Assembly: GCA_017858135.1 (NCBI GenBank)
Contig: JAFMBY010000004.1
Location: forward strand, 1 to 57,993
DNA: 57,993 bases
Source: Porticoccaceae bacterium
Lineage (GTDB): Bacteria; Pseudomonadota; Gammaproteobacteria; Pseudomonadales; Porticoccaceae
Direction: 5' to 3'
Each line of letters begins with the position of its first letter. Position 1 is the first letter of the stretch. Position numbers and translations under genes: made by a program. The notes below the pieces were generated by a model. The model was given only the letters and a program-made list of their open reading frames with translations. It was not told where the DNA came from and did no database searches. Shown piece by piece: positions 9,276 to 19,285 of the stretch.

Positions 9276-10469
9276 TTACTCCCCTTGCGTTTCTTGTTCA
9301 GTTACGTTGAGTTCTGGCAAGCCGAGCAATTTGCGCATATGCGGATGCGGCACATCGCCCTGATGCGCAACGACGGTGCCGGCAACAATCTCATCATTAA
9401 AGTCGAGGTTGAGGTTGCCCTCGTCATCGAGAATCAACTCGAGCAACGTCTGCATGTTTTTGCCGTACATCTGACTGGCGTGATAAGCCAGCTCTGATGG
9501 TACGTTTTCGGGACCCAGAATAGTCACACCGTGAGCGACCACTGTTTTACCCTGTTCGGTGAGATCACAGTTACCACCGCGCTCTGCCGCCAGATCAACA
9601 ATGACCGACCCGGGCTTCATGGCTTTGACCATGTCCTCGGTCACCAGAATTGGCGATTTAGCACCGGGAATGGCTGCTGTTGTGATAATCACGTCCTGCT
9701 GGGCAACCACCTCGGTCATCAACTCGCGCTGACGGCGCAGAAAATCTTCGCCCTGCTCCTTGGCATAACCTCCGGCACCTTCAGACTCACCGGTATCCAG
9801 GTCCAGCTCAACCGGCTTGGCGCCAACCGAGATAATCTGTTCGCGAGCAGCGGGACGCACGTCATAGGCTTCAACCACCGCGCCGAGTCGTTTGGCGGTA
9901 GCACAGGCCTGCAATCCAGCAACGCCGACACCCATAATCAATACCCGTGCTGGCTGTAAGGTGCCAGCAGCAGTCATCAACATGGGGAAAATACGCGGAG
10001 CAGCTGAGGCTCCCATCAGCACCGCTTTATAACCGGCCAATGTTGCCATTGATGACAGCACATCCATACTCTGCGCGCGACTAATACGCGGTACCAGCTC
10101 CAACGCAATCGCGGTGGCGCCCTTCTCTGCCACTGCTTGTGCAGCCTGCGGCGAGGCCAGCGGATCCATCATACCAATGACCAACTGGCCGCTGCGCAAG
10201 CTGGCAAGATCGGCACCGCTGTTGTCATTGTTGGAACCAAAAGATTGAACCTGCAGAATAATATCGGCCTGGGCAAATATCTCGGCACGATCTGTACTGA
10301 TGGTCGCACCAACCGCTGCGTACTCAGCGTCTGGATAACCTGCAGCACTTCCTGCATTGGTTTGAAAAAGCACCTTGATGCCTTTGTCCGTCAAAGACTG
10401 GACATTGACAGGGGACATGGCGACTCGTTGTTCTGCGGATTTAATTTCCGAAGGAATTCCGATTATCAC
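9276..10469 (-). CDS. pntA: NAD(P) transhydrogenase subunit alpha 1
   Basis: Soluble NAD(H)-binding domain I of the transhydrogenase, related to alanine dehydrogenase. It begins MIIGIPSEIK and carries the nucleotide-binding glycines in IMGVGVAGLQACATAKRLG. The 397-residue length fits the split form that lacks membrane helices. It starts with GTG behind a clear AAGGAGA ribosome binding site 6 bases away and is the first gene of the pnt operon. Confidence 0.97.
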   Translation of the reverse strand: MIIGIPSEIKSAEQRVAMSPVNVQSLTDKGIKVLFQTNAGSAAGYPDAEYAAVGATISTDRAEIFAQADIILQVQSFGSNNDNSGADLASLRSGQLVIGMMDPLASPQAAQAVAEKGATAIALELVPRISRAQSMDVLSSMATLAGYKAVLMGASAAPRIFPMLMTAAGTLQPARVLIMGVGVAGLQACATAKRLGAVVEAYDVRPAAREQIISVGAKPVELDLDTGESEGAGGYAKEQGEDFLRRQRELMTEVVAQQDVIITTAAIPGAKSPILVTEDMVKAMKPGSVIVDLAAERGGNCDLTEQGKTVVAHGVTILGPENVPSELAYHASQMYGKNMQTLLELILDDEGNLNLDFNDEIVAGTVVAHQGDVPHPHMRKLLGLPELNVTEQETQGE

Positions 10470-10586
10470 TCAATTCTCCTTTTTTGTTATGTGAAAGACT
10501 TTTCTAGCGAATGGTTGGCAATAGTAGCAAAAAAATTACAGCTAATTTTTAAGTGTATAGCGGTTATTAGATAAAGCTATGTCTGC

Positions 10587-10615
10587 ATTATTCGTGTCCG
10601 TACCATCATAGTCAA
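10587..10615 (-). promoter_or_regulatory. Sigma70-type promoter of the pnt operon
   Basis: On the minus strand TTGACT and AATAAT, each one mismatch from consensus, are separated by 17 bp. The predicted leader is about 110 nt before the pntA GTG. Confidence 0.65.
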
Positions 10616-10651
10616 AACCTCCGACACGACAATAGTCCAGATGAGGGAGTC

Positions 10652-11605
10652 TTAGGAAACGCGGGCTACCGAAAAGTCAGCCAGCTCCGCCATCACCGTT
10701 TTTAGGTGACTGTCGGGCAAAGTACTGAGGGCTTGCTTGGCTAGATCAGCCTGCAACTGAGCCTGCTGGATGCAGTAGCCAAGACTGGAAGATTGCTGAA
10801 CTGCGGATAGAATATCGTCGAATCGCGCTGCGCTCTTGCTCTCAATCGCGGCACAAATTAACTGTTTCTGCTGGTCGTCGAGATGATCTCGAGCATGAAT
10901 GAGCGGCAATGTCATTTTGCCTTCAGCCAGATCATTACCCAGATTTTTACCCGTGACATCACTGTGCCCCTGATAATCGAGCACATCGTCGACAATTTGG
11001 AAGGCGAGACCGAGATGCTTGCCATAGAGAGCCATATTATCTGACTCAGCACCGGCTAGCATGGCGCCAACTCGGGCAGCAGACTCAAATAATTTTGCTG
11101 TTTTACGGTAGATAACCTCGTAATAGGTGGCCTCATCGATAGCCGAGTTACCGGCATTACCCATCTGTTGCACTTCGCCTTCGGAGATCACATTGGTGGC
11201 ATCGGCAATGACACCCATAATTTGCATATCACCGACATCGACGAGCATTTGAAAGGCGCGCGAATAGATGAAGTCGCCAACCAGAACACTCGGCGCATTG
11301 CCCCACTGATTGTTGGCGGTCTCGCGGCCGCGACGCAGCGCAGAGACATCGACCACGTCATCGTGAAGCAGTGTGGCGGTATGGATAAACTCAATCACCA
11401 CGGCCATTGCGTGGTGCTGCTGGCCTTTGTAGCCATTCGCCAGCGCACTCAACAAGACCACCACTGGACGCAATCGTTTGCCGCCCGAGCCGACAATGTA
11501 GTGCCCGATGTTCTCCACCAACCCGACGTTGGAGTGCAGATTGGCAACAATCAGGTCGTTGACCGCTGAGAAATCGTTTTCAACAGCTTTGTGAAATGGA
11601 AGCAT
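10652..11605 (-). CDS. ispB: Octaprenyl/polyprenyl diphosphate synthase
   Basis: Trans-type prenyltransferase making the long isoprenoid tail for quinones from FPP and IPP. Both aspartate-rich motifs are present: LLHDDVVD (first) and FQIVDDVLDY (second), plus GGKRLRP near residue 42. The 317-residue length matches the E. coli enzyme. Chain length (C40 against C45) cannot be read with confidence. It lies divergent from fabA rather than next to rplU-rpmA. Confidence 0.93.
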   Translation of the reverse strand: MLPFHKAVENDFSAVNDLIVANLHSNVGLVENIGHYIVGSGGKRLRPVVVLLSALANGYKGQQHHAMAVVIEFIHTATLLHDDVVDVSALRRGRETANNQWGNAPSVLVGDFIYSRAFQMLVDVGDMQIMGVIADATNVISEGEVQQMGNAGNSAIDEATYYEVIYRKTAKLFESAARVGAMLAGAESDNMALYGKHLGLAFQIVDDVLDYQGHSDVTGKNLGNDLAEGKMTLPLIHARDHLDDQQKQLICAAIESKSAARFDDILSAVQQSSSLGYCIQQAQLQADLAKQALSTLPDSHLKTVMAELADFSVARVS

Positions 11606-11716
11606 GGAGGCTGGAGACTGCAGTTATTAAACACGCAGCATGCTAGGGAGCAAGCGTTACGCTGTCAACCGAAAAAAAATGACTTAGACGAAAAATGGCG
11701 CTTTAAACGACGCTTA

Positions 11717-11751
11717 TTAGCGGCCAATTAGCCCTTAAAAGTTGCCGCTAA
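11717..11751. promoter_or_regulatory. Inverted repeat overlapping the fabA promoter -35
   Basis: Perfect 8-bp arms TTAGCGGC and GCCGCTAA are separated by 19 bp; the right arm overlaps the likely fabA -35 element. This is the size and place of a repressor operator in the ispB/fabA divergent region. It does not resemble the FadR or FabR sites I know. Confidence 0.4.
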
Positions 11752-11770
11752 GTCGATAACTGGGTACGAT
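11742..11770 (+). promoter_or_regulatory. Candidate promoter of fabA-fabB
   Basis: TTGCCG and TACGAT (four matches each) are separated by 17 bp, ending 34 bp before the fabA ATG, which has AAGGA as ribosome binding site. Confidence 0.45.
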
Positions 11771-11803
11771 GCTCGCCTCTCAGACCAACAGCCAAGGATC
11801 CCA

Positions 11804-12325
11804 ATGTCATTCCAACCCAAAGCGTCTTACAACCGTGAAGAAATCCTCGCATGTTCCCGCGGTGAACTTTTTGGACCTGGCAATGCAAGGCTCCCAGCGC
11901 CCAATATGCTGATGGCCGATCGTATTGTTGACATCAATAATACAGGCGGCGTCAGCGGCAAAGGTCAAATTATCGCCGAACTCGATATCACTCCTGATCT
12001 GTGGTTCTTCGGCTGCCATTTTGAAGGCGATCCAGTGATGCCCGGCTGCCTCGGCCTCGACGCACTGTGGCAGTTAGTCGGCTTCTTCCTGGTATGGAAC
12101 GGCAACAGCGGCCGCGGGCGTGCGCTCGGTGCAGGCGAAGTGAAGTTTTTTGGCCAGGTTTTACCCACCGCTAAAAAAGTCACCTACAAACTCGAACTGA
12201 CACGGCTGATTCAGCGCAAGCTGGTTATGGGTATCGCCAACGGTTCAGTTGAAGTTGATGGACGCGAGATTTATACCGCCAAGGACTTAAAGGTTGGACT
12301 CTTCGAGAGCACTGATAACTTTTAA
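11804..12325 (+). CDS. fabA: 3-hydroxydecanoyl-ACP dehydratase/isomerase
   Basis: Hotdog-fold enzyme that dehydrates 3-hydroxydecanoyl-ACP and isomerises the product, the entry to unsaturated fatty acids in the anaerobic pathway. The active-site segment [19 protein letters not shown], with the catalytic His and downstream Asp, is intact. The 173 residues match E. coli (172). It is followed 50 bp later by fabB, forming the standard fabA-fabB operon. Confidence 0.98.
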   Translation: MSFQPKASYNREEILACSRGELFGPGNARLPAPNMLMADRIVDINNTGGVSGKGQIIAELDITPDLWFFGCHFEGDPVMPGCLGLDALWQLVGFFLVWNGNSGRGRALGAGEVKFFGQVLPTAKKVTYKLELTRLIQRKLVMGIANGSVEVDGREIYTAKDLKVGLFESTDNF

Positions 12326-12375
12326 CTGTTGCCATACAGTTTCCCTAACAAATCTCCATTTTAAGAGGATTGCCA

Positions 12376-13590
12376 ATGAGACGCGCAGTAATTACGGGCC
12401 TTGGTATTGTTTCCTGCCTAGGCAATGATAGACAGACTGTAGCTCACGCCTTAAAAGAAGGTATTTCAGGTATTCGGCGCCGCGAAGACTTCGCCGAGAT
12501 GGGCCTGCGCTGTAATGTCGGGGCAGTATTGGATATAGACCCTAAAGAGCATATTGATCGTAAAATCTTGCGCTTTATGGGCCCCTCCGCTTCCTATGCT
12601 TATATCGCCACAGATCGTGCTATTGCCGATGCAGGCCTAACCGAGGAGATGGTATCTAATCCCCGCACAGGCCTGGTAATGGGTTCTGGTGGTGTCTCTG
12701 GTGAAATGTTTACTGAGTCCATCGACGTTATGCGCGAGCGCGGTATCAAGCGCGCAGGCCCCTATCGCGTGACCCAGATTATGGCCAGCACCGTGTCTGC
12801 CTGTGTCGCAACACCGTTTAAGATCAAAGGCGTTAACTATTCAATCGCCTCTGCCTGCGCCACCAGCGCACACTGTATCGGTCACGCCGTCGAGTTGATT
12901 CAACTCGGCAAGCAAGATGTCCTGCTGGCCGGTGGTTCTGAAGATATGCATTGGTCTATGGCCGGCATGTTTGATGCGATGGGTGCACTGACTAGCAAAT
13001 ACAACGACACGCCAGAGATTGCTTCACGAGCCTATGACGCAAATCGTGACGGTTTTGCCCCAGGTCTGGGTGCCGGGACGGTGGTAGTTGAAGAGCTCGA
13101 ACATGCATTGGCACGTGGTGCCAATATTATCTGTGAAGTGACCGGTTACGGCGCAACCTCTGATGGCGCAGATATGGTCTCGCCCTCCGGCGAAGGCGCT
13201 GAGCGCTGCATGAAGATGGCGATGGAAACCGCCTCTGGTCCAATCGACTATATCAACACTCACGGTACCAGCACCCCAGTCGGTGATATCGCTGAACTGG
13301 GTGCGATTCGCAACACCTTTGGCGATAACTGCCCTGACATCAGCTCCACCAAATCATTATCAGGTCACAGCCTTGGCGCTGCCGGTGTTCATGAGGCGAT
13401 TTACTGCTTATTGATGATGGAAAATAACTTTGTTGCGGGATCTGCCAATATTGATGAGCTCGATGAGCACGCGACAGGTCTGCCGATCTTACTGGAAACC
13501 AAAGAGAAAAAGTTGAATTGCATTATGTCCAACAGCTTTGGTTTTGGTGGCACCAATGCCACGCTGATTATGGAACGTTACACTGGCTGA
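12376..13590 (+). CDS. fabB: 3-oxoacyl-ACP synthase I
   Basis: Condensing enzyme that elongates the cis-3-decenoyl product of FabA. The catalytic Cys is in [11 protein letters not shown] and the two His are in [11 protein letters not shown] and [12 protein letters not shown] start it at the ATG at 12376 ([10 protein letters not shown], as in E. coli) because AAGAGGA lies 7 bases upstream; the track ORF begins at a TTG two codons earlier, too close to that site. 404 residues. A strong terminator follows. Confidence 0.98.
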   Translation: MRRAVITGLGIVSCLGNDRQTVAHALKEGISGIRRREDFAEMGLRCNVGAVLDIDPKEHIDRKILRFMGPSASYAYIATDRAIADAGLTEEMVSNPRTGLVMGSGGVSGEMFTESIDVMRERGIKRAGPYRVTQIMASTVSACVATPFKIKGVNYSIASACATSAHCIGHAVELIQLGKQDVLLAGGSEDMHWSMAGMFDAMGALTSKYNDTPEIASRAYDANRDGFAPGLGAGTVVVEELEHALARGANIICEVTGYGATSDGADMVSPSGEGAERCMKMAMETASGPIDYINTHGTSTPVGDIAELGAIRNTFGDNCPDISSTKSLSGHSLGAAGVHEAIYCLLMMENNFVAGSANIDELDEHATGLPILLETKEKKLNCIMSNSFGFGGTNATLIMERYTG

Positions 13591-13607
13591 TTTTTGTCAG
13601 AGTCTGG

Positions 13608-13633
13608 AAAAGGCGGCCTCGGCCGCCTTTTTT
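13608..13633 (+). terminator. Rho-independent terminator after fabB
   Basis: GC-rich perfect stem AAGGCGGCC/GGCCGCCTT with a T-run of seven, 17 bp after the fabB stop. Confidence 0.9.
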
Positions 13634-13713
13634 GTGTCTGGGGTTTTTCGTTTTGGATGCGCCCGCATCTACTCTTGGAGTTCGAATAAAGTCTGTGCAA
13701 AACCACCAGGCAC

Positions 13714-13742
13714 AAAAAAAGGGAGCTGACTAAACAGCTCCC
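13714..13742 (-). terminator. Rho-independent terminator of the peroxiredoxin gene
   Basis: On the minus strand the stem GGGAGCTG/CAGCTCCC with a 6-nt loop is followed by seven T. It sits just beyond the stop of the peroxiredoxin gene and faces the fabB terminator. Confidence 0.88.
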
Positions 13743-13765
13743 CTTTCGAACGACATCACCGCAAA

Positions 13766-14242
13766 TTACAACGCCGCTAAAATCGCTTCAGCGCTAGAAC
13801 CTTCCAACGCGCCAGCATCAACATTCAGCAACGTCACTACACCGTCATCAACGATCATAGCGAAACGCTGGCTGCGAGTGCCCATACCAAAACCGCTGCC
13901 GTCCAACACCAGACCCAGAGCTTCAGTAAAAGTCGCATTGCCATCGGCCAACATCATCAGATGTTCAGCATTGGCAGACTTGCCCCAAGCGTCCATAACA
14001 AACACATCATTGACCGACATGCAGGCCACTGTATCCACGCCCTTGGCTTTAATATCATCAACATGGACAACAAATCCAGGTAGGTGCGCAGCCGAACAGG
14101 TAGGGGTAAACGCGCCGGGAACAGCAAACAGAACAACTTTTTTTCCATTAAAAATATCAGCAGTGCTAATACCTGTGGGACCTTCTGCGCCCATCACGGT
14201 AAACATGCCTTCGGGAATTTTATCGCCAACTTGAATCGTCAT
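13766..14242 (-). CDS. Peroxiredoxin, Prx5 type
   Basis: Thiol peroxidase of 158 residues that reduces hydrogen peroxide and organic peroxides. The peroxidatic Cys is residue 49 in PGAFTPTCSAAHLPGF; a second Cys lies in VACMSVNDVF. The sequence matches bacterial glutathione- or thioredoxin-dependent Prx5 proteins, without a C-terminal glutaredoxin domain. GAGG lies about 6 bases before the ATG. It lies 91 bp after ssb with its own terminator; a possible shared or independent promoter was not resolved. Confidence 0.92.
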   Translation of the reverse strand: MTIQVGDKIPEGMFTVMGAEGPTGISTADIFNGKKVVLFAVPGAFTPTCSAAHLPGFVVHVDDIKAKGVDTVACMSVNDVFVMDAWGKSANAEHLMMLADGNATFTEALGLVLDGSGFGMGTRSQRFAMIVDDGVVTLLNVDAGALEGSSAEAILAAL

Positions 14243-14333
14243 AACAACCTCGTAATAGTAAGTTTTAGCGCTGACCTATAAGCGCCAGCGCAAAGATGAT
14301 TTTAAATATTAGTGTACTTGCAGCTGACTCGCG

Positions 14334-14852
14334 TTAGAACGGAATATCGTCGTCAAAGCTGTCCATACCCTGAGGCGCCTGCTGCGGTGCCTGGTTTTGC
14401 TGAGGTGCCTGATTTTGCTGAGGCGCTTGGTTTTGCTGATAACCTTGATTCTGTTGCGGCGCTCGATTCTGCTGCGGCGCCTGCTGATAACCTCCACCGC
14501 CACCTTCCTGACCACCACGACCGTCGAGCATCTGCATTTCACTGGCGACGATCTCTGTAGTGTAACGGTCTGCGCCATCCTGCCCCTGCCACTTGCGTGT
14601 GCGCAGCGAGCCTTCAACATAAACCTTGGAACCTTTTTTCAAATATTCGCCGGCAATTTCACCGAGACGATTAAAAAATACCACTCGGTGCCATTCCGTG
14701 CGCTCTTGCTGCTCACCGGTATTCTTATCTTTCCATGCCTCTGATGTGGCAAGGCTGATATTGGTGACAGCTCCGCCTGAAGGTAAATAGCGAGTCTCCG
14801 GATCCTGTCCACAGTTACCGACTATTATCACTTTGTTGATTCCGCGCGCCAT
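14334..14852 (-). CDS. ssb: Single-stranded DNA-binding protein
   Basis: Coats single-stranded DNA and recruits partners through its acidic tail. The OB-fold domain occupies residues 1 to about 112 ([21 protein letters not shown]), then a Q/N/A/P-rich linker, then the conserved tip DDDIPF. The linker is a run of QQNQAP units encoded by an 18-bp imperfect tandem repeat. It lies 16 bp after the MFS gene and opposite uvrA, a standard arrangement. SSB tips bind the HolC/HolD complex; both genes are in this window. Confidence 0.97.
   Translation of the reverse strand: MARGINKVIIVGNCGQDPETRYLPSGGAVTNISLATSEAWKDKNTGEQQERTEWHRVVFFNRLGEIAGEYLKKGSKVYVEGSLRTRKWQGQDGADRYTTEIVASEMQMLDGRGGQEGGGGGYQQAPQQNRAPQQNQGYQQNQAPQQNQAPQQNQAPQQAPQGMDSFDDDIPF
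14386..14475. repeat. Imperfect 18-bp tandem repeat inside ssb
   Basis: About five consecutive 18-bp units of the type GGTGCCTGGTTTTGCTGA code for the repeated QQNQAP linker of SSB; the units diverge toward the ssb 5' side. Copy-number change would alter linker length without shifting frame. Confidence 0.85.
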
Positions 14853-14868
14853 TTTCTTCCCCTGTTCG

Positions 14869-16254
14869 TTAACGATTAAAATAAGGCTTCAGACCGGACA
14901 TATCCACGGTCTTTTTATCCACTTTGGCATAGGCCAGCTGTTCCCCTTCAATGACGAGTATATCGTCTACGCCAGGAACTTTTAAGATTAATTTGGCAAA
15001 ATTCTCACACTCCATATCGCCGACATTTAAAACCACGGTTTGCAATGCTCTAGGTGCCTGCAATCCTAACGCAAACACCCACCAAACACACCCGATTGCC
15101 GCCAGCAGCAAAAACAGTCCATCGACACCAAACCGTTGCACACTCCAGCCACCCAGCACCCCCCCGACAAAGGCACCGAAAAACTGGCAGGTTGAGTACA
15201 GCCCCATGGCCGTGCCCTTCTGCCCCGGCGGACAGACTTTGCTCAGCCACGACGGTAAGGATGCTTCAAGCAAATTAAACGCAGCAAAAAACATTAATAA
15301 CATAATCGGCGTCAACACCGGGCTTCTCAGGAGAGCCAGCAGCAACATGGCAACTGTCATACAGCCAACGGCTGAGGTGAAACTCAGTTTTTGCCGCTGA
15401 TACTTCTCCCCAGCAATCATTGCCGGGAGCATCGCGACAAAGCCGCCGCCCAGCAGTATCAAATAGACCCACCAGAGATCACTGCCAACCATGCCTAGCT
15501 CCTCGGCAAGCAACACGGGGATCACCACAAAAGCTGCCATTAAGGTCAGGTGCAGTGCAAAAATGCCGAAGTTGAGGCGCAGCAAATTAGGGTCTTTAAG
15601 CAGCCCGCGAATCTGTTTCAAATCTGTCTGCGTCTCACGGTTACGCTCCACCGCGACCGCTCGCGGCACCCAGCGCATAACAATAATAATACCCAGACAA
15701 CCGAGCAATGCGGTAACCCAGAATACTCCGGCCAAACCCACCGCCGAGGCGATTAGCGGACCAATAATCATTGCCAGCATAAATGACAGGCCAATACTGG
15801 CACCGATTGTCGCCATCGCTTTGGTGCGATTTTCCTCACTGGTGAGATCGCTGACCAGAGCCATTAGCGTGCTGGCAATGGCCCCGGCTCCCTGAATCGC
15901 CCGCCCAATAATGAGCCCGGTCATACTCTCCGCCGTCGCTGCCACCACACTGCCCAGGATAAAGACCAATAGCCCGCCGACAATCACTGGCCGGCGACCA
16001 ATCTTGTCAGAGAGTAACCCCAATGGAATTTGCAGTGCAGCCTGAGTCAGGCCGTAGACCCCAAGTGTAATGCCGAGCAGCAATGGACTGGCGCCACGGT
16101 AGTCGTCGATATACAGTGCAAGTATTGGCAGCACCATAAACAGGCCGAGCATTCTGAAGCCGTAAAGACTGGCCAGCGAGACAGCCGCGCGCTTCTCTAA
16201 CCGGGAAAATAAGGACGAATCGTTCAAGGCAGTATCAAGATTATTATCGAGCAC
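14869..16254 (-). CDS. MFS transporter, YajR-like with C-terminal YAM domain
   Basis: A 461-residue inner-membrane transporter with 12 predicted helices and the MFS loop [16 protein letters not shown] between helices 2 and 3. After the last helix a soluble tail of about 65 residues ([24 protein letters not shown]) looks like the ferredoxin-like YAM domain of E. coli YajR. Substrate unknown. The track start is GTG. It lies divergent from uvrA and 16 bp before ssb, likely cotranscribed with it. Confidence 0.88.
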   Translation of the reverse strand: MLDNNLDTALNDSSLFSRLEKRAAVSLASLYGFRMLGLFMVLPILALYIDDYRGASPLLLGITLGVYGLTQAALQIPLGLLSDKIGRRPVIVGGLLVFILGSVVAATAESMTGLIIGRAIQGAGAIASTLMALVSDLTSEENRTKAMATIGASIGLSFMLAMIIGPLIASAVGLAGVFWVTALLGCLGIIIVMRWVPRAVAVERNRETQTDLKQIRGLLKDPNLLRLNFGIFALHLTLMAAFVVIPVLLAEELGMVGSDLWWVYLILLGGGFVAMLPAMIAGEKYQRQKLSFTSAVGCMTVAMLLLALLRSPVLTPIMLLMFFAAFNLLEASLPSWLSKVCPPGQKGTAMGLYSTCQFFGAFVGGVLGGWSVQRFGVDGLFLLLAAIGCVWWVFALGLQAPRALQTVVLNVGDMECENFAKLILKVPGVDDILVIEGEQLAYAKVDKKTVDMSGLKPYFNR

Positions 16255-16388
16255 AGCATATTAACAGCGCTGTGCCACAGTGCAATCGCAACACACTCTT
16301 TAGCACTCTTCTAAACAACTATTTTTCTGCCATTGCAGTCTGTCATGGTGAGACATTCGTAATAGGTTTAACAATTAACAAATTCACT

Positions 16389-16418
16389 TTGCCGAGTGCA
16401 CCAACAGCACCCTATAAT
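16389..16418 (+). promoter_or_regulatory. Sigma70-type promoter of uvrA
   Basis: A perfect TATAAT lies 31 bp before the uvrA ATG, with TTGCCG 18 bp upstream. No convincing LexA box (CTGT-N8-ACAG) was found around it, although uvrA is SOS-regulated in E. coli. Confidence 0.6.
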
Positions 16419-16449
16419 CGATCGTTTAATACAACCATAAGAATTCTCA

Positions 16450-19272
16450 ATGGATACCATTCAGGTACGCGGCGCACGCACCCACAATCTCAAAAACATT
16501 GATCTCGATATTCCACGCGACAAGCTTGTCGTGATCACGGGTCTGTCTGGCTCGGGTAAGTCGTCACTGGCCTTTGACACTCTCTATGCCGAGGGTCAGC
16601 GTCGCTATGTGGAATCACTGTCGACCTATGCACGTCAATTTCTATCGATGATGGAGAAGCCCGACGTCGACCATATTGAGGGGCTGTCGCCGGCTATTTC
16701 CATTGAACAAAAATCGACCTCTCACAATCCGCGCTCAACAGTCGGCACAATTACCGAAATTTATGATTATCTGCGTCTACTATTTGCCCGTGCCGGAGAG
16801 CCACGCTGCCCAGATCACAACCAAGCGCTGAAAGCCCAAACTGTCAGCCAGATGGTCGATCAGGTGCTGGCGATGCCCGAGAACACCAAGCTAATGTTGC
16901 TTGCGCCAATTATTAAAGGCCGCAAAGGTGAGCACCTCCACCTGTTTGAAAGCCTCCGCAGACAGGGTTTTATTCGCGCCAGAATTGACGGCTTGGTGTG
17001 TGATTTGGACGAGGCGCCGGCGCTGAATAAAAAGCAAAAACACGATATCGAAGTGGTGGTTGACCGCTTTAAAGTCAAAGCCGATATGGGCATACGCCTC
17101 GCGGAATCCTTTGAAACCGCGCTCACCCTTGCTGAGGGATTGGCCGGCATTAGCTACATGGACTCCGACGAACCAGACCAGATGTTCTCAGCCAAGTTTG
17201 CCTGTTCGGTGTGTAACTACAGCCTCAACGAGCTTGAGCCACGACTGTTTTCATTCAACAACCCAGTCGGCGCCTGCCCCACCTGTGATGGGCTCGGTGT
17301 GCATCAATTTTTTGATGTTGATCGTGTCGTTCATCACCCGGAGGCATCTATCTCGGAAGGCGCTATCCGCGGCTGGGATCGACGCACACTGTACTACTAC
17401 AATATGCTCACCTCTCTGGCAGCGCACTACGATTTTGATATCGACTCGCCCTGGGAAGCACTGAGCGAAGAGCATCGCTCAAAAATACTCTACGGCAGCG
17501 GTGAGGAGGAGATCACCTTTAGCTATGTCAATGATCGCGGCACCATGTTCCGCCGCGAACACACCTTCGAGGGTGTAATCAACAATATGGAGCGGCGCTA
17601 CCGCGAAACCGAGTCGGGCTCGGTGCGTGAGGAGCTAGCCAAGTACATGACCAGCTCGCACTGCCCCGAGTGCGATGGCACACGACTGCGCAAATCGGCT
17701 CGCCATGTCTTTATCGACAATCGGCGCATTGAGGATATTGTCAGCATGCCAGTGGGCGACTGCTGCGATTACTTCGATCAGATTGAACTGGAGGGGCGTC
17801 AGGGCGAAATTGCCGAAAAAATTATTAAAGAAATTCGTCAGCGCTTCCGCTTCTTGGTCGATGTCGGACTCAACTACCTGTCACTGAATCGCAGCGCCGA
17901 CACGCTCTCTGGCGGTGAGGCCCAGCGCATTCGCCTCGCCAGCCAAATCGGTGCCGGGCTGGTCGGCGTCATGTACATTCTCGATGAACCCTCGATTGGA
18001 CTGCATCAACGCGACAACGAGCGTCTGCTAAAAACGCTGGTGCGACTGCGCGACCTGGGCAATACCGTGATTGTGGTTGAGCACGATGAAGAGGCGATTG
18101 CCGCCGCCGACTATATTATCGATATCGGCCCCGGCGCTGGCGTCCACGGCGGTGAGGTGGTTGCCGAAGGCACTGCCAAACAGATTCGCGATAACCCCAA
18201 CTCTGTGACGGGCCAGTTTATGTCTGGCGCCCGCGGTATTGTGATACCGCAAAAACGCAATCAGCCCAAGGGTAAGTTTATTGATGTCACCGGTGCCTGT
18301 GGCAACAACCTACAAAATGTCGATCTAAAAATCCCCATTGGCCTATTTACCTGTATTACCGGTGTCTCTGGCTCAGGCAAATCGACATTGATCAATGAGA
18401 CGCTCTACCCGGCCGCGGCAGTAGCACTAAACAAAGCCACCACCTTAAAGTCGGCTGCGCACAAAACGATTACTGGACTCAACCATCTCGACAAGTGCAT
18501 TGATATCGACCAGAGCCCAATCGGCCGCACCCCACGATCCAATCCAGCCACCTATACAGGTATTTTTACCCCGATTCGGGAACTGTTTGCAGCAACTCAG
18601 GAAGCACGCTCGCGTGGCTATAATCCGGGACGCTTTAGCTTTAATGTCAAAGGCGGTCGCTGCGAGGCCTGTCAGGGCGACGGCGTCACTAAAGTTGAGA
18701 TGCACTTCTTACCGGATATCTATGTGCCCTGTGATATCTGCAAGAGCAAACGCTACAACCGCGAAACGCTCGACATCCACTTTAAAGGCAAAAATATTCA
18801 TCAGGTTCTGGATATGACGGTCGAGGACGCGCGCGAATTTTTTGATCCGATTCCAGCGGTGGCGCGCAAATTACAGACGCTGATGGATGTGGGTCTTTCG
18901 TATATTAAACTCGGCCAGTCCGCGACAACATTATCTGGTGGCGAAGCGCAGCGCATTAAGCTGTCGAAAGAGCTCTCCAAGCGCGACACTGGCAAGACGC
19001 TGTATATTCTCGATGAACCGACCACTGGCCTGCATTTCCACGATATTGAACAATTGCTCGCGGTCCTGCATCGCTTGCGCGATCAGGGTAATACCATGGT
19101 CGTGATTGAACATAATTTGGATGTTATCAAGACCGCTGACTGGGTTGTCGATCTCGGCCCTGAAGGGGGTTCTGGCGGCGGGCAGATTATTGCCGAGGGA
19201 ACGCCAGAAAAGGTGGCCACGATAAAAGCCTCACATACGGGTCGTTTCTTAAAAGATATTCTCGCGGCTTAA
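16450..19272 (+). CDS. uvrA: Excinuclease ABC subunit A
   Basis: DNA-damage recognition ATPase of nucleotide excision repair. 940 residues, same as E. coli. Two ABC modules are visible: Walker [16 protein letters not shown] and [15 protein letters not shown], signatures [11 protein letters not shown] and [11 protein letters not shown], and Walker [10 protein letters not shown] and ILDEPTTGL. Zinc-binding pairs CSVC...CPTC and CEAC...CDIC are present. It is a single gene between its own promoter and a convergent DUF3581 gene 13 bp away. Confidence 0.99.
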   Translation: MDTIQVRGARTHNLKNIDLDIPRDKLVVITGLSGSGKSSLAFDTLYAEGQRRYVESLSTYARQFLSMMEKPDVDHIEGLSPAISIEQKSTSHNPRSTVGTITEIYDYLRLLFARAGEPRCPDHNQALKAQTVSQMVDQVLAMPENTKLMLLAPIIKGRKGEHLHLFESLRRQGFIRARIDGLVCDLDEAPALNKKQKHDIEVVVDRFKVKADMGIRLAESFETALTLAEGLAGISYMDSDEPDQMFSAKFACSVCNYSLNELEPRLFSFNNPVGACPTCDGLGVHQFFDVDRVVHHPEASISEGAIRGWDRRTLYYYNMLTSLAAHYDFDIDSPWEALSEEHRSKILYGSGEEEITFSYVNDRGTMFRREHTFEGVINNMERRYRETESGSVREELAKYMTSSHCPECDGTRLRKSARHVFIDNRRIEDIVSMPVGDCCDYFDQIELEGRQGEIAEKIIKEIRQRFRFLVDVGLNYLSLNRSADTLSGGEAQRIRLASQIGAGLVGVMYILDEPSIGLHQRDNERLLKTLVRLRDLGNTVIVVEHDEEAIAAADYIIDIGPGAGVHGGEVVAEGTAKQIRDNPNSVTGQFMSGARGIVIPQKRNQPKGKFIDVTGACGNNLQNVDLKIPIGLFTCITGVSGSGKSTLINETLYPAAAVALNKATTLKSAAHKTITGLNHLDKCIDIDQSPIGRTPRSNPATYTGIFTPIRELFAATQEARSRGYNPGRFSFNVKGGRCEACQGDGVTKVEMHFLPDIYVPCDICKSKRYNRETLDIHFKGKNIHQVLDMTVEDAREFFDPIPAVARKLQTLMDVGLSYIKLGQSATTLSGGEAQRIKLSKELSKRDTGKTLYILDEPTTGLHFHDIEQLLAVLHRLRDQGNTMVVIEHNLDVIKTADWVVDLGPEGGSGGGQIIAEGTPEKVATIKASHTGRFLKDILAA

Positions 19273-19285
19273 GGCGCCAAGTAGA

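Noticed and set aside
14265-14295. GCGCTG/CAGCGC dyad between ssb and the peroxiredoxin gene as a terminator
   Set aside because: No T-run follows on either strand; it may be a weak hairpin only.
16255-16449. LexA (SOS) box upstream of uvrA
   Set aside because: Scanned for CTGT-N8-ACAG. Nearest strings, such as CTGTCATGGTGAGACA, fail at the second half-site.
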